From positions 578,001-642,000 of the forward strand of contig WJXW01000012.1 of NCBI GenBank assembly GCA_015832175.1: DNA of 64,000 nucleotides, written 5' to 3'. The translations under genes were made by a program, and so were the position numbers. A model generated the notes under the pieces. That model had not been told where the DNA came from, made no database searches, and worked only from the letters and a program-made list of their open reading frames with translations. The DNA comes from Paraphaeosphaeria minitans (taxonomy: Eukaryota > Ascomycota > Dothideomycetes > Pleosporales > Didymosphaeriaceae). This document shows, one piece after another, positions 1 through 11,722 of this stretch; the first letter of the stretch is position 1; every line of letters begins with the position of its first letter.

Positions 1-2
1 TC

Positions 3-176
3 CGCGAGGAACTGGAGGAAGGGGCGGAAGTAAAAGTCGAGTTGGAGTTTATGGGGCACTATGGAGAGCCCAATGTTGTTGTAGCACATACGTATCCAGG
101 AGCGGCTGGCGGTTCGAATGTGTACTGGTTGGAGTATGATGTTTGGACGAAGGCGTGGGAGGTAAAGAGGGTATGA
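3..176 (+). CDS. Partial C-terminal fragment, NUDIX-like hydrolase
   Basis: An open frame enters from the left edge and stops at a TGA after 57 codons. Its first residues, REELEEGAEV, fit the second half of a NUDIX box (REUxEExGU), the metal-binding helix of NUDIX pyrophosphohydrolases. The rest (a VELEFMGHYG segment, then a VYWLEYDVW segment) looks like the following beta strands. The N-terminal half lies outside the window, so substrate and start cannot be judged. A GTAAAG near the end could be a splice donor, in which case the protein continues. The assignment rests on one short motif. Confidence 0.4.
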   Translation, partial: REELEEGAEVKVELEFMGHYGEPNVVVAHTYPGAAGGSNVYWLEYDVWTKAWEVKRV

Positions 177-2617
177 TGAGTGTGGAAGCGCTTATTGAAC
201 CGATCACAAGGTTCGTGTAGAGCTGGGCGAGATTGCGACGTCGATATCCATGCTGTGTTAAGCGAAATTCAAGTCTCGTTGCCTTTGAAGCTGAGGGCCA
301 GTGCTCTCATATTACGTATATGATGAAGGCAATTATGCCACCAGTCAGGATAAGTTTCCAATCCAGAATGGCACGCCGTATGGAAGTCGCCACGGGCTGA
401 GAGTAGCGGCGAACAACGTCCTGCCGAACCGCCCACCAGCTGCACCTCCGCGCCATTTTTCGCAGCGTAAAATCAGACATACACTCATCATAAGCGTAAT
501 TTGCACGGTTGTCAGAAGTGGTCTCGTCAAGAACGGTTGTCACTTACTCATGTAGTTACGCCAGGATAGTTCGCTGTTCACTACCGCAGTCGTGTACAAC
601 GCCCAATTTGGACCTTTCAGGTGGATCGGTGCGTCGAATACACCGTCGTTACAGGGCAGCTCGTCCACATTGTCGCAGTTAGCGCCTTCGCCTACCGGTA
701 GGTAATGTAAGAGTATGACGAAGACCCATCCAATGGCCAACTTCGTGGACGAACTTGTTACCGGTACGCCCGCCATAAGCTCTAGCCTGGAAGATCCAGC
801 TAGGAAGAGAATCGACTGGACAATTCCGTGACTGCACGATCGAAGGGGATCTTCGTGAAACTTACCCGTTAGCGAAGAACCGTCCACCTCAAGCAAGCTG
901 GAGTCGTTGCTCGGGAGGTGACAGATCTGCGCGGAAAGTAATCACTAAAAGGGCTTGTGCGTAGCTGGAGTATGCACACCATTCGCCGCATATATAGTAT
1001 CGTGTATTTCCTGGTGCGGAGCTATTAAAGGTCCATGGTATATAGATTATCTATCGCGTACGTGTGAAAGTGTTCTCTTTTGCACCTGCGCCTGTACGCA
1101 ACACCTGGACTACGAATAGAATTAGCGTCGTGTAGTGGCCACGGCGGCAATCCTTTGCCAGCGCCTGTAAATATACGACTTCGACGTGTAATGACTAAAG
1201 AATTTTTTTTCCACGTCGCTGTTCACTCCAGTAAGATTGAAAGCGAAGCCTGCGGGCCCGCAAGCTTCGTTGGTCATGGTAGTCTTAATGGTAGAGTTCT
1301 ATTCCACAGCAAGGTCATTTTCGTAACAAAGGTATACGGACTCGGCCGAAGATACTGCGGACGCCAAAATCATTACACCGAGAGGATTTCTTACTTACTA
1401 GATATCACTAGTGGCGTGGACCCATATCTGAACGAATTGCACGCCATTGACCAAAGCACTAGAGCTCTCCTTATATGACAGGCGCTCAGCGGCAGCCAGC
1501 TTCATATCCGCAGAGATGAAAGGACCTTCGTTGTATAGTGTGATGCCTAGGAGACGCGCGAGAACGGAGAGGGCTTCGATGATAGCTTAAAAATAGGCGA
1601 TTAAAAGTACAAGCGTTGCCTCATTGAGCGAATGGGATCAGAGTTGACCGAGATCTTTAAAGCACAGAGAATATGAGAGCTTCGTATAGCAGTTCACCAG
1701 ATGAAGAAGTTTCACCTTCAGTACGCAAGTCCTGTTTAAGTAAGTACGCTGACGGTTTCTGAAAGAATTTTCTCTATTTTAATTCAATTTTCCCATACAT
1801 ACTCCACAGAAAACCGTGCCTTGCGATAGGGCGGCCCCACCCATATCTTTTTCGGTTCTTGACCCAATCCAGCATATCAATTTTCAAGGCAACCGGCAAG
1901 AATAACAGGAATTAACACAAGAAGCCGGACATCTGGAGTATACCTCATCCTGACTGAACTCACCATATAATGGGGTTATAAGACTGTAGTTGATAGTCTG
2001 TCTGGACATTTTATAGCTATTAAAAGTCCATTTTTTCCCATTAGCCACTGTGAATAAGGGTTCTCGATCCGGAGAACATTGGGCTTTTCCAAGGTGATCA
2101 CGCCCATATTAGCAAGAGCCGTTGCCATATGCACACTCAGGCTCATTCTTACCACACGATCCTGAAAGAAGAAATGACAAAAGAGTGCGTGACACACTGC
2201 CATAGTTATCTTGAAGTCCACGTGCCTGGCTTCTAGTTACGTTTGACATATCTCACCTCGCACACACTGTGCAAAAAAAAGTGAACGCGGTATATATACA
2301 CATCCTTCATCTTCCCATCTTCTACTTGACACAGTCATCCCCTGTGAAGACCTCCGCACCATCTTCATCTGCTATTGTGGAAGACTGGCCGAGCCCTTTC
2401 GAACGCACATTCTGCGGTACATCCACGATCACCCCGTCACGCATTCTGCTGCCGTGTAAGTCCAGTAAGCTGCCCGTATCCGCGCGGCGCTTGACAGTTC
2501 TCGGATAACAATCAGGCCGAGTAAAAAAAAAAAGAAAATGGAGGCAGTAGTATTCACTTCACGCACTACACGATCGACCATGTGCATGTACAGATATAAT
2601 ACGGACGCTGTTTCCAT
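177..2617. other. Gene-poor stretch with no convincing gene
   Basis: About 2.4 kb without a recognisable gene. The best open frame is on the minus strand at 540-896 (118 codons). It has a hydrophobic segment and ends at a possible GTAAGT splice donor, so it could be one exon of a decayed membrane protein, but I recognise no family. A plus-strand frame at 1080-1478 looks random. One copy of a dispersed repeat lies at 1921-2055. Confidence 0.5.
1921..2055. repeat. Dispersed repeat, copy A (pair with 24971-25104)
   Basis: This 135-base segment aligns with 24971-25104 almost without gaps. Shared blocks include TACCTCATCCTG, ATAGTCT, TTATAGC and GCCACTGTGAAT. Differences between the blocks are often C/T or G/A, as in a repeat decayed by repeat-induced point mutation. 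On the minus strand both copies keep a reading frame containing SQWL. I do not recognise the parent element. Confidence 0.6.
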
Positions 2618-3151
2618 TCACATAATCAAGCAGGCTAGAATCTTGACGGATGAGACCGAAGAATGGCACATGCAGTTCACGATGAGTATGCTATAGGGAT
2701 GACGGGTTGCATCACTGGTGGGTTGTTTGTGCGAAGTAGATGCAGGACACTGGAAGGATATTAGGTTAGCCGTTACAAAGGAGCGGATTGCAACTATACG
2801 CGTAATCAAGAGTGTTGTGGTTGCCGGACTGGAAAATCCACCCTTTCGGTCTCGTAGCTTCAACACGACGATTCTTTCTTCCTCTAACAGCGTGTTCACG
2901 CGCCCCCAAGCCTGTCTCGCTTTCCCTTCTTCTGAGATTTCTTTAAAAATAACATCTTGCACCACAGCTTTGACCTCGCCTTGCTCCACCAACTTCGCTA
3001 TCTTCTTCAGATAATTGAGTCGTTGTATGGGATCGAGAATTTGAACGATGAACCAGTTTGGAGTGGGAGGCTTGAGAGATGTGTGAGTAAGGTGTGGTGT
3101 CGCGGATGGCATTGGGTAGGTCAAAGATGTGTTGGAAGGCGGGAGAGCCAT
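2618..3151 (-). pseudogene. Probable 3' remnant of a medium-chain (zinc-ADH/quinone-reductase type) dehydrogenase
   Basis: The ATG-started frame has 177 codons. Residues of about 36-100 match the end of medium-chain dehydrogenase/reductase proteins: YLKKIAKLVEQGEVKAVV corresponds to the usual 'L..LveeGkvkpvvd' helix, and LLEEERIVVLKL to the final 'GRARGKIVVKL' strand. The catalytic domain and the GxGxxG Rossmann motif are absent, and I find no exons for them in the next 480 bases upstream. The residues after LKLRD look like read-through beyond the family's usual end. It is most likely a truncated gene, less likely a small independent gene. Its neighbour is a DHA1 transporter on the same strand. 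Confidence 0.35.
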
Positions 3152-3632
3152 GGTTGCTTAAAGGGAAAGACCAGGACACGCGGTGTCAACGTTGACAGTT
3201 ACTTGTTGCTGCTGCTGCGGCGCATCCAGCGAACACTTACAAGATGATGTTGTGGAGCTCTCGCGTCTTAGTATCAAGTAGACTTGTACCTAGATGTGCT
3301 GCTTGTGCATGATGCCAGCGCCTTTTTTTTTCTAAGTCTCCACTGGGTCGTAAATCTTTTCGTTCTCGCCAGCGTCAGGGATCCGGAAAATTTATAAACC
3401 ATCTCACCGCTGATTGCAAGTTCTGTTGCTTCTGTCCATGTGAAGAGTATTCAAAGCAAACCGTCGCGATACGGACGAAAACGCATGTGTTCATCACGCT
3501 ACAGCTTGATAGCTTGTTTTGGTCGCTTAATCTGCTATCCACCAGATCTATAGTAGGTGCAAACCATGCACGAAGAGTGCTTGCTTTTATCTTTCGATGG
3601 CTCTATTTTGGTTGTGTCTGCCTGAAACATCT
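3152..3632. other. Intergenic
   Basis: About 480 bases between the dehydrogenase remnant and the 3' end of the DHA1 transporter. I see no gene; it should hold the transporter's 3' end signals. Confidence 0.4.
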
Positions 3633-5431
3633 TCACAGCTTGATAGTGCTTCTCGCTCTGATACCCTCGCCGTATCGAATGAACAGGAATGGGATCGGTA
3701 TCAGCGCGAGACTCACGAACCCTAGTAACGAATTCCCCCATCCGTACCCCATCGCCTTGTACATTTTCGAGCTGCTCAGCGGGATCAACGCTGCGCACAG
3801 ACTACGCAGCACAGTGCTTGCAGCCATCGCGCTCGCTGCATGTACTGTAAACACGTCGACAAGATAGGTCGTAGCCGGCATAAAAGTCATGAGTAGTCCG
3901 AAGCCGATGAGCCCTGTGCCTAAAACTGGTACAATCCAGTGCGTCATCTCTTGCGCAGCCCATCCGTACCAAAACAGGCCGACCGGTAGACAGAATCCGC
4001 CGACACACATGCAGGGGAGGCGGTGCTCGGGCTTGAAGTCGCCTCGCGCGATGTGTTTGTTCACGATTTTGTTGCCAAAGTACGTGAAAGCGAATTGACC
4101 GACCAAGGAGCCGAGTCCGATACCCATGAAAGATAGGCCAACGATTCCACCCTTCCAGTGATACTGTGTTTTGAAGACGGCAGTAAAGGTGGTGAAGAGG
4201 ATATACAGGTAGGCATAAGTGATCGCAATATACACAGACGTAGCAAGGCACACAGTCGAGCGCGTGAGCATCTTAGCCGGCCTGATGATGGAAAATTTGA
4301 AGAAGTCTGCTGGGGACAGATCGGAGGCAAGTTTCGAGCGTAGCTTTGGGTTGTTGGTCTCTGCGCGGAGACGTTTCGCCTTGCGTTCGAGAATCACAGG
4401 AGCTGAGGTCTCTCTCATGAGGATGACAGACGATAACATCAAGGCACCCGCCTACTAGATGTCAGTCAAGATCGGCCAGGAAGGTAACTTCAACACGCAC
4501 AACAATGGCCACAAACCAAAAGTTCCACCTCCAGCCCTTGGCAACAGTCAGGAAACCGCCAATAATAGGACCTACGCAGGGACCGATCGCTAGAAGTTGT
4601 TAGTACGCTATGTGCAACACAAGCACGTCTTACTCACTTGGACCCATCATCCAAACAACCATAGCAGTACCACGCTGCTCTCTACTGATCAAGTCTGCAA
4701 TCGTACCTCCTCCTAGCACCATAGGTGCTCCACCAGAGCAACCCATGAGGAACCGGAACACGACGAATTGGCCCATATTTTGCGCCACCGCTGCCGCAAT
4801 GCTGAAAATCACGAACAGGGCATTACAGCTGTGGTACAAGGGCAGTCGCCCGTACATCTCCGACAGTGGTGCGATTACTGCATTGATTAGTCGGGTCAAA
4901 GTTCAGGGACTCAATTAGAGAAGCCATACTCATCGGTCCAAATGCGAATCCCAAGACGTATACCGATACCATGAACTGCTCCAGCATATCGTTCTTCGAA
5001 TCAAACGTTGCCATAACCTGTGGTACACCTGGCGCGAACATGCTGGAAGCGAGGGGTGTCAGGAACGTGATTGCTGATATCAAAACCACGGTTCCCCATT
5101 TCTTCGTGTACGACCAGTTCATGGGGTTCTGCGGATCGTTTGGGCCATCCCACCATACGAGATTGGGATCATCTTCGTTATTGTTGACAGGCCCTTCGTC
5201 GCTGGATATTGATCCTGCTGAGATGCCCTTTTCGATGTCCTTGTCTACTGCTGCCGTTGAAAGTTTCCCCGGCTCACGATTTCGGTGCATCGACCGAGGC
5301 GTGGACGTATGATTAGGCACTTGATAGATGAAGCCAGCGTTGCTTGGGATATCTGCATCGTGGCCTTCAGCTACGGCGAGCTTGATGATCTCACTGCGTG
5401 TTGGGTGTCGATAGATCTCCGGCTTCGCCAT
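3633..5431 (-). CDS. MFS transporter, DHA1 (drug:H+ antiporter) family
   Basis: A plasma-membrane-type proton antiporter of the 12-helix DHA1 group, related to fungal multidrug and polyamine exporters. Exons on the minus strand are 5431-4930, 4877-4638, 4589-4501 and 4451-3633, giving 549 residues; the three introns are 48-52 bases with good branch points. The N-terminal region is long and hydrophilic and carries [14 protein letters not shown] just before helix 1, a signature of this family. Later come GFAFGP, the loop [11 protein letters not shown], and [12 protein letters not shown] in helix 5 (antiporter motif C). The start is the first in-frame ATG (MAKPEIY). All key segments are intact, so it is probably functional. 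The substrate cannot be read from sequence. It runs away from the NAD-synthesis gene at 7547 and could be an exporter for that locus, but this is only positional. Confidence 0.9.
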
Positions 5432-7546
5432 GATAATGATGAGGCGCAATTAAGAATCAGAGGGCTGCAGTAGCGACCGGGGCTCGTCTGCTTTTAAGTT
5501 TGTGTTCTTTGCTGACTGTAGATTGACGTTGTGCGGTCAACAAGTGTACTCTAGTTCTCTCGAGCGCGGTTTCTCAGCGGATGCCTGTTTTTAATCGGAC
5601 GTAGTCGGCCGCAATGCTAGCAACGTCAAATTGTTGGTCTGCGATGTGGACCACGGATTCTGAGTGGAGTGCGCGGAGGAACGAAGGCGTCAGGCTTTGA
5701 TCAGACGTGTTATCAATGACCGTGCATAGGAAACACGATCATTAATAAAACGAAGGAATAGTCCCTGTGGAATGGTTAAAGGACAGGGGAAAGATCCACG
5801 GGTCATGGGGTTAAACCCGTTAAGCGGTGCCGCTTTGGCGTTCGAAGACGGAAATTGAGACCCTCCGCATACCTAACGCCCCAGGGAGGGTGCGGGGATA
5901 AACGGTGACCACTTTTCCTTTGCGCTAATCACCGTGCTTAAGGCCCTTCGGTGGAGGTTACTTTAGAACTGATGAGGGGGAAATGAGTGCAATTGCCCGA
6001 GGCTTACTGTACCTAAAGTTGCCATGCAGTGTGGGATGGGGGATCCAACGAAGAGCGAAGCACCCGCTCACAAAACCGTCAGCAATGCAAGAGGAGGTCT
6101 ATCGCCCAAAAGTCCCGGCATACCATAATAGCGCGAAGCATTTGTCGCTTGGAAAGGAACCATGCCCAGCTTCCGGCTACGCTTCTGCCTCAAAACGCCG
6201 TGGTTTAAATTGACACAGATCGCACATGTGCCGGCGTCACACAACAATACATCTGATTCCGCATTGCTGCCCTCTTAAGAACAGGGCTACACATATTTCT
6301 CACTACTGCGATGGCAGATCGGAAGATGACAGGCTGGGATGGACCGCAGGTCGGTGAGCTCCTCGGGGGATCGTTAGCCTCGGCCGAGCCTGCACCTCGC
6401 ACGTTCACCTGCTTGATTCGTGACTGATCTATCTACCTGCACAGATCTGCCGCATGAGGATCTCGTTCCATGGGCTCGGTTGGCTGGGTCGTTCATGATC
6501 TAGCAGCGCGTATTGACGCAATATGGACACGACGGCCCGTCCGAAGAGACCCATTCAGTCCAATGTGAGCAGAATGTTGCCTTGTGCAATGGATGCCGCA
6601 TAGCTAATGGATCCTCCACATCAAACACCCCTTTAGCGATTTCGGGCCAGGTAGAAGCTGATAAATTAGCTCTTTGTTGTAGACTCATCTGCGAAAGACG
6701 TCGACCAACGGCCCACAACCTCCAACGTTCTGTTTGAACAGGTCCACGTGGTCGGTACGGTAGGTGCCAAAGCCTTGGTAATTTCGCATTTCGAGGAACA
6801 TCTTGAGTAATAATGTGCCATCTCATCAGCGACCAACTCTTCAACCGGACGAGCTGCTTCGAACAACGCATATGTTCGTGGTCAAAGACGCCGAATTGCC
6901 AATTGCCAATTGCTAATGCCAACGTTCCATGTTCGACTCCAAAGGCATCAGAGAATACTTTGGACACAGCTTTCGAGCATTCCACAGGGATGCTGATATG
7001 GTCTGCCAGGCTCATCAGTACGCGTATTTGTCCTCACAGTCGCTACCGTATTGCTCGATGCAAAGGTTCCAGGCCTCGGTGTGCTGAAGCTCTTCTTGGG
7101 AGATGCATGAGCTCTCCTGAGAAAATCGCTGTTCTAGGTAGCGGGCTAAGCAACTGCTAACGTCGGTATAGGTAGGTCTTGTTGAGGCACTTTATTATGC
7201 CGCCTGCAGACGCTGCAACAAAGCGCCCGGTGAGTTATCGAGGTACCTGAATCGCCCATTGTCGCTGGAAGAAAGACATCCAAGCAAGAGACACGAAATG
7301 ACTGAAATAGTCGCGACTTGGTGGGCGTAAGGCTACGGTACCTATGCGGGTACCTAATGCGAAGATCTGGTGGTGGGGGTGTTCGGTCCGCGGCCGCCCC
7401 CGCTTAGCGGCGGGCGAAACCGCTTTCGGAAAGCTCGCAAGGCGGCATCAGATCTGATCACCAGCGCCACTGTTCCGCGACCATCGTTCTCTACTTTGCA
7501 TTCAGAAAGATCTTCGATACATTTTTGAGATATTGCCGATTCCGAG
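5432..7546. other. Long intergenic region between divergent genes
   Basis: About 2.1 kb between two genes that point away from each other, so both promoters should lie here. No intact gene is recognisable. A broken open frame sits at 6500-7015 and is listed separately. On the plus strand near 7105 a short start-like peptide (MSSPEKIAVLG) is followed by a possible tiny intron, but I cannot extend it. Confidence 0.4.
6500..7015 (-). pseudogene. Unrecognised open frame, probably frameshifted gene relic
   Basis: An ATG-started minus-strand frame of 171 codons. The first 50 or so residues (MSLADHISIPVECSKAVSK...) have protein-like composition. Near base 6866 the protein-like composition seems to jump to another frame (PVEELVADEMAHYY), and further frames take over nearer 6500. 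That pattern suggests a coding sequence broken by small insertions or deletions. I do not recognise a family and find no splice sites that repair the frame. Confidence 0.25.
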
Positions 7547-8582
7547 ATGGCCGAGGGCGCCCCAGCACACGGATCGGTGGCGCACCTGCTTCCGCAGACA
7601 TACAAGCGTCAGGTCGCTCAGTGGCTCGAAGAGGACACACCAAGCTTCGACTACGGCGGCTTCGTTGTAGGCGAAGAAATATCAGAAGCCAAGCTCTTGG
7701 GAAAGAGCGAGGTAAGCATTGCCTGGATGCTGTTAAAACTTTCTGATAAGATGTAGGGTATGGTGGCAGGAGTACCCTTCTTCGACGAGGTCTTCCGGCA
7801 ACTTGACTGCACGTGAGTGACGTTCTTGTTGCTTTGAATCTGTTCAACTAAGTTCCAGCAGTGTTGAGTGGCATGTTAAAGAAGGCGAACACTTCGAGCC
7901 AACCAAACACTGTGCAACGGTGCGTGGCCCAGTACGAAAGTTGCTCCTTGGCGAACGGGTGGCCCTCAACACATTGGCACGATGCTCAGGCATAGCGACC
8001 AAATCAAATCGTCTTCTACGAATGCTGCGCGAAGCTGGCTACCCCAACATTCTTGCCGGCACTCGGAAGACAACGCCGGGCTTCAGGCTTGTTGAAAAGT
8101 ACGGAATGCTGGTTGGTGGCGTTGATGCCCATCGTGTCGATCTCTCCGCTATGACTATGCTCAAAGACAACCATATTGTCGCTGCAGGAAGTATTACCAA
8201 CGCGGTCCGAGCTGCCAAGTCTGCCGGTGGCTTCGCTATCAAGGTGGAGGTAGAGTGCCAAACCTTCGAGGAAGCAGACGAAGCCATTGCGGCTGGCGCA
8301 GATATCGTCATGCTGGACAACTTCACATCAGACGGAGTCAAGATTGCCGCTGCTCAACTTAAAGAAAAATGGGGGAGAGGCACGGGCGATCGAAAGGCAT
8401 TCTTGGTCGAGGTTAGTGGAGGATTGACCGAGGAAAATGTTGCGCCGTACGTCTGCGCAGATGTGGACATTGTGAGCACGAGCAGCATTCATCAAGGCGT
8501 CAAGCATGTCGACTTCTCGCTGAAGATTGTACCAAAAGGCAAAGACACAAAGAAGACCAGCGGAGAGAGCCTAGAGGTCTGA
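7547..8582 (+). CDS. BNA6: Nicotinate-nucleotide pyrophosphorylase (carboxylating), quinolinate phosphoribosyltransferase
   Basis: Converts quinolinate and PRPP to nicotinate mononucleotide, CO2 and pyrophosphate, the step where the kynurenine pathway enters NAD synthesis. Exons are 7547-7711, 7757-7812 and 7862-8582, giving 313 residues, close to the usual 290-300. Family motifs appear in order: the VEWHVKEGE strand, [24 protein letters not shown], a [18 protein letters not shown] segment, KVEVEC, DIVMLDN, EVSGG and STSSIHQGV. These cover the phosphate- and carboxylate-binding basic residues and the acidic residues of the barrel, so the enzyme looks intact. The start ATG follows a pyrimidine-rich leader. 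On the same strand downstream come a Zn2Cys6 regulator and an ACS-type permease. It could be the genome's only copy or a second, cluster-bound copy; the window cannot tell. Confidence 0.93.
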
Positions 8583-8995
8583 GTGTGTAGGGCTTTCGTA
8601 GATTGGCTTTAAGAAGCCGCGACGGAGACCTGGGCATACAAAACAAATGCAACCAGATAGGAAGAAATCTCGCCCGAGATCTAACAGTCGCTGTTTCAAT
8701 GTTCAGGTATTATACGTCTGCATCACTTCTGGGAACTGGGAGTGGCGCTAGCGTCGGCATCGCCGGTGCCTTGCCTTGCCATAGCTACCTACCTATGTCT
8801 CCGAACCTACCCGATAGTGTGCTACCGTAAGCCCTGTTGACTCAATCCCGAACCCCAGCTTACAACGTCTCGCTCTTTACGTTGCAGGTGTCATCCAATA
8901 TCAAGTTTGCAACTTCTTACAACCTGCTTCCCTTGTGAACCGTCATTACCTGTCGCGACTAACACAACGATCCACGACCCTTCCTTGCTTGAGGC
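8583..8995. promoter_or_regulatory. Intergenic, presumed terminator of QPRTase gene and promoter of regulator
   Basis: About 410 bases between two same-strand genes. It contains no recognisable gene. The last 100 bases are pyrimidine-rich (TTGCAACTTCTTACAACC-like), as is usual for ascomycete leaders. No clear TATA box was found. Confidence 0.35.
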
Positions 8996-10917
8996 ATGGA
9001 CGGCAAGGCGCACGAACCTATCAACCGTGTTGTCCTGGCTTGTATACAGTGCAGAAGTCGACACGTCAAATGCGATGCAACTCAGCCTGCGTGCAATCGT
9101 TGTACACGAGATGGAAAAGAATGCACCTACCAAAAGTCTAGGCGAGGCGGGCTGGACAAGGCTTCTCTAGCCCGACGGCGCGAGAGGCTACAGGAACAAG
9201 CAACAGAACATGCGCGCGCCGGCGGCCAGCCACCTCAAAAACAAATGCCTGAAACCTCTGAAAGTAGTGTGTCAGCAGAAGCTTATCCCGAGGGAGTCAT
9301 TTCCATGGAGCCGGCTACTGCCATGGATGCAAGCTTACCATCATCTCAGTTGGCTTTCCAGATCAGTACGGAGCGATTGCTTGATGTGTTTTACGAGAAT
9401 TATTGGGCAGCCTGCCCGGTTCCATTACCAATGCATCATCTGAACCAGCGGAGGCTGAACGGCAATCACGGGCTGGACAACCTATTGTTGGTTTTACAAT
9501 ACGTTGGATCTGTCTTCGCCCCATGGACTCAACCGGCACCTCATTATGAAGCCGCCGAGAAAGCACTGGGGTCGACAGATCTCCCTCGAACGCCATGGAA
9601 TGTTCAAGCATTGATGATATTTGCTACAGCGCAACTTCATACCGATCGGACGCGCGAATCCCGCCGGTCTCTCGACAAGGCCACTTCCATAGCGATGGAG
9701 CTATGCATGAACACAAAAGAATTCGCAGTAGCGAATGGCGAAGGGAGCCCAGTTCTGGAGGAATCTTGGAGGAGGACTTATCACTTCTTAGCGCTAACGG
9801 ACCAGCACTTCGCTATCACCGTCAACAATCCGGCATACGCGTTGATAAACATTCCAAACCTGGCCGACCTGCCTTGCGATGACGAGTTATATGAATCAGG
9901 TGTAAGCGAATCGCACATGCACTCTCGTTGTGAGTATGCTGAAGGTGGTAGAACATCCCGCCTCCAAGAACGTGGCAACAATACGACATGAGGGAGTTTG
10001 ATGATGTTGAGGTTGTGTACTCGTCGATGGCTTATCTAGCCGACATTTCCAGGATCACTCGATATAGTGAGTCCGGGATTACCACGATGCTCGATGCAAC
10101 CATGTCTCACCAATGAAACAGTCATGAAGTCTTTCATAGAGACCGGGGTGTTCAACACGGTCTTTGTAGCCACAGTTGACGCCAAAATTGCTGTGTGGCA
10201 TTCTCTTCTTCCTGCCTCTAAACGAGACCCGATGCGGCAAGATGGGACAGTCGATGAAGTGATGTTCCTATCACATTTGATGGCTTCAATGTGGGCCTAA
10301 TGCGTTCTCGCTACGATTCGGTCGCTGATGTCTATAGTCTAACGATGTCATCGCATCGGCCCTTTTCCTCCCTTGAGTACAGCTTCGAGGAACTTACCAC
10401 ATCGAGTTTCTCTCCGTCTGTTCCATTCATGGATGCGCCAAAGAAGGATCGTCCAATCCATACAGCGAGGACTCTCAAAGCATGCGACATGCAAACAAGG
10501 CTGCTCGCGATACCCTGTGCTTTCGAAAGGCATAATATCCTGACTGGATGTATTGTGGCCACGATTGCCACTGCACAGATAGCGGCATGCAAGCTCCTAG
10601 ATGACCATGCTCTCTCCATAGCTCGTGACCGTGTGCGATTGAGCATTGGCTATCTGAACGCCATAGGCCAGTTCTGGACAACATCCGCGACGATGGCGAA
10701 AGAAGTACGCTTCGTGGCTCGAAGTGCGCTCACTGGCCTGCCGAACACGATGGCAAGCCAGCCGGAACCTGCTGTAGAAGTTGAGATACCCCGTTACGAG
10801 TTGGACTGGCCCGTCGATCCCTCGGTGCAGGTTGACATATACGCCGGCATGACTATCCCAATGGACTTGGACGCACAAACGATGGGCTACGCCTCTTCAT
10901 CGACTTCGACCTTATGA
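8996..10917 (+). CDS. Zn2Cys6 fungal transcription factor
   Basis: A nuclear regulator of the Gal4-type binuclear zinc cluster class. Exons are 8996-9901, 9952-10066, 10122-10290 and 10338-10917, giving 589 residues. Cysteines at 16, 19, 26, 33, 36 and 43 fit CX2CX6CX6CX2CX6C, followed by a basic linker (KSRRGG) and an arginine-rich stretch. The middle holds the fungal-specific regulatory domain, including a WRRTYHFL helix pattern and the HRPFSSLEYS segment typical of its end. The gene sits between the QPRTase gene and an ACS permease on the same strand, the usual position of a pathway-specific activator, so control of these two neighbours is a fair inference. The target sequence is unknown. 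Confidence 0.9.
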
Positions 10918-11722
10918 TGCGTTACTCGCTAGATACTCATCACAAGATTGGACGACTCCTGTGTCACCATAGGCATATGTACATGGGCCCAGCTAGACTC
11001 AGTCAGACCCATTGCTCCATCATCAGCACAACCATGCAGACATCTGGCTTCCCTGACCTCAAACCAGCGAGCCCTCGATAATCCGTATCCAACTTCAGTT
11101 GCATAGAATGCTGTTATGTAGGTAAGCCAGCTTGGCCATCAGCATGAGTCGAACCAGGGGCTACGTCCACGAACTACACTGTGGCCATACCTAAACCTAC
11201 CAAACTCGTCCTTGTCGTCGATCTGAGACCGCGCTGGACTGCTTCGCCATCGCCAAGCGCGCCTTCCGATACGGTCCACGACAGTCCGGCGCAACACAAG
11301 CATCACCCAGGTACCCAGGTGTAATCCAGTTGTTCGCCCATTCATCTGGATTCCCAGCATTGGCATCACGCCGCGAACTATCGGCATCAGCTCAGTTATC
11401 TTCCAAGGGCCGGACCAATGCGGTCTAGCCACCAACCAGCGTCAAGCCGAAAGTAGGTTAGCCTGCTGCCCCGCCTGAGATCACTCATACACAACGTGGG
11501 GTGGGTCCCGGCAGCCAGAACGGCGAACTTTAAAACGGCCGTCATCTCGTCTTCAACCTTCGTGGCAACATCATCGATATGTCTTTCCCTACTCTTGGCT
11601 TCAAGATGCGCCCCTGTTGAATGTCGTTCTCCAAAAAGCTTCCTACCTTGCAGAACTTGCCGGAGCGCTAGCGCGAAAATCTAATTGCGCCACTACCTAC
11701 AGGTATCGCAGGACCTGACTCA
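10918..11722. other. Intergenic, promoter region of ACS permease
   Basis: About 800 bases with no gene I can support. A 98-codon minus-strand frame at 11139-11435 looks like chance. CGG and CCG triplets occur, but I found no convincing paired Zn2Cys6 site. Confidence 0.35.

Noticed and set aside
1080..1478. 132-codon plus-strand frame
   Set aside because: No motif, no leader, no splice sites and random-like composition.
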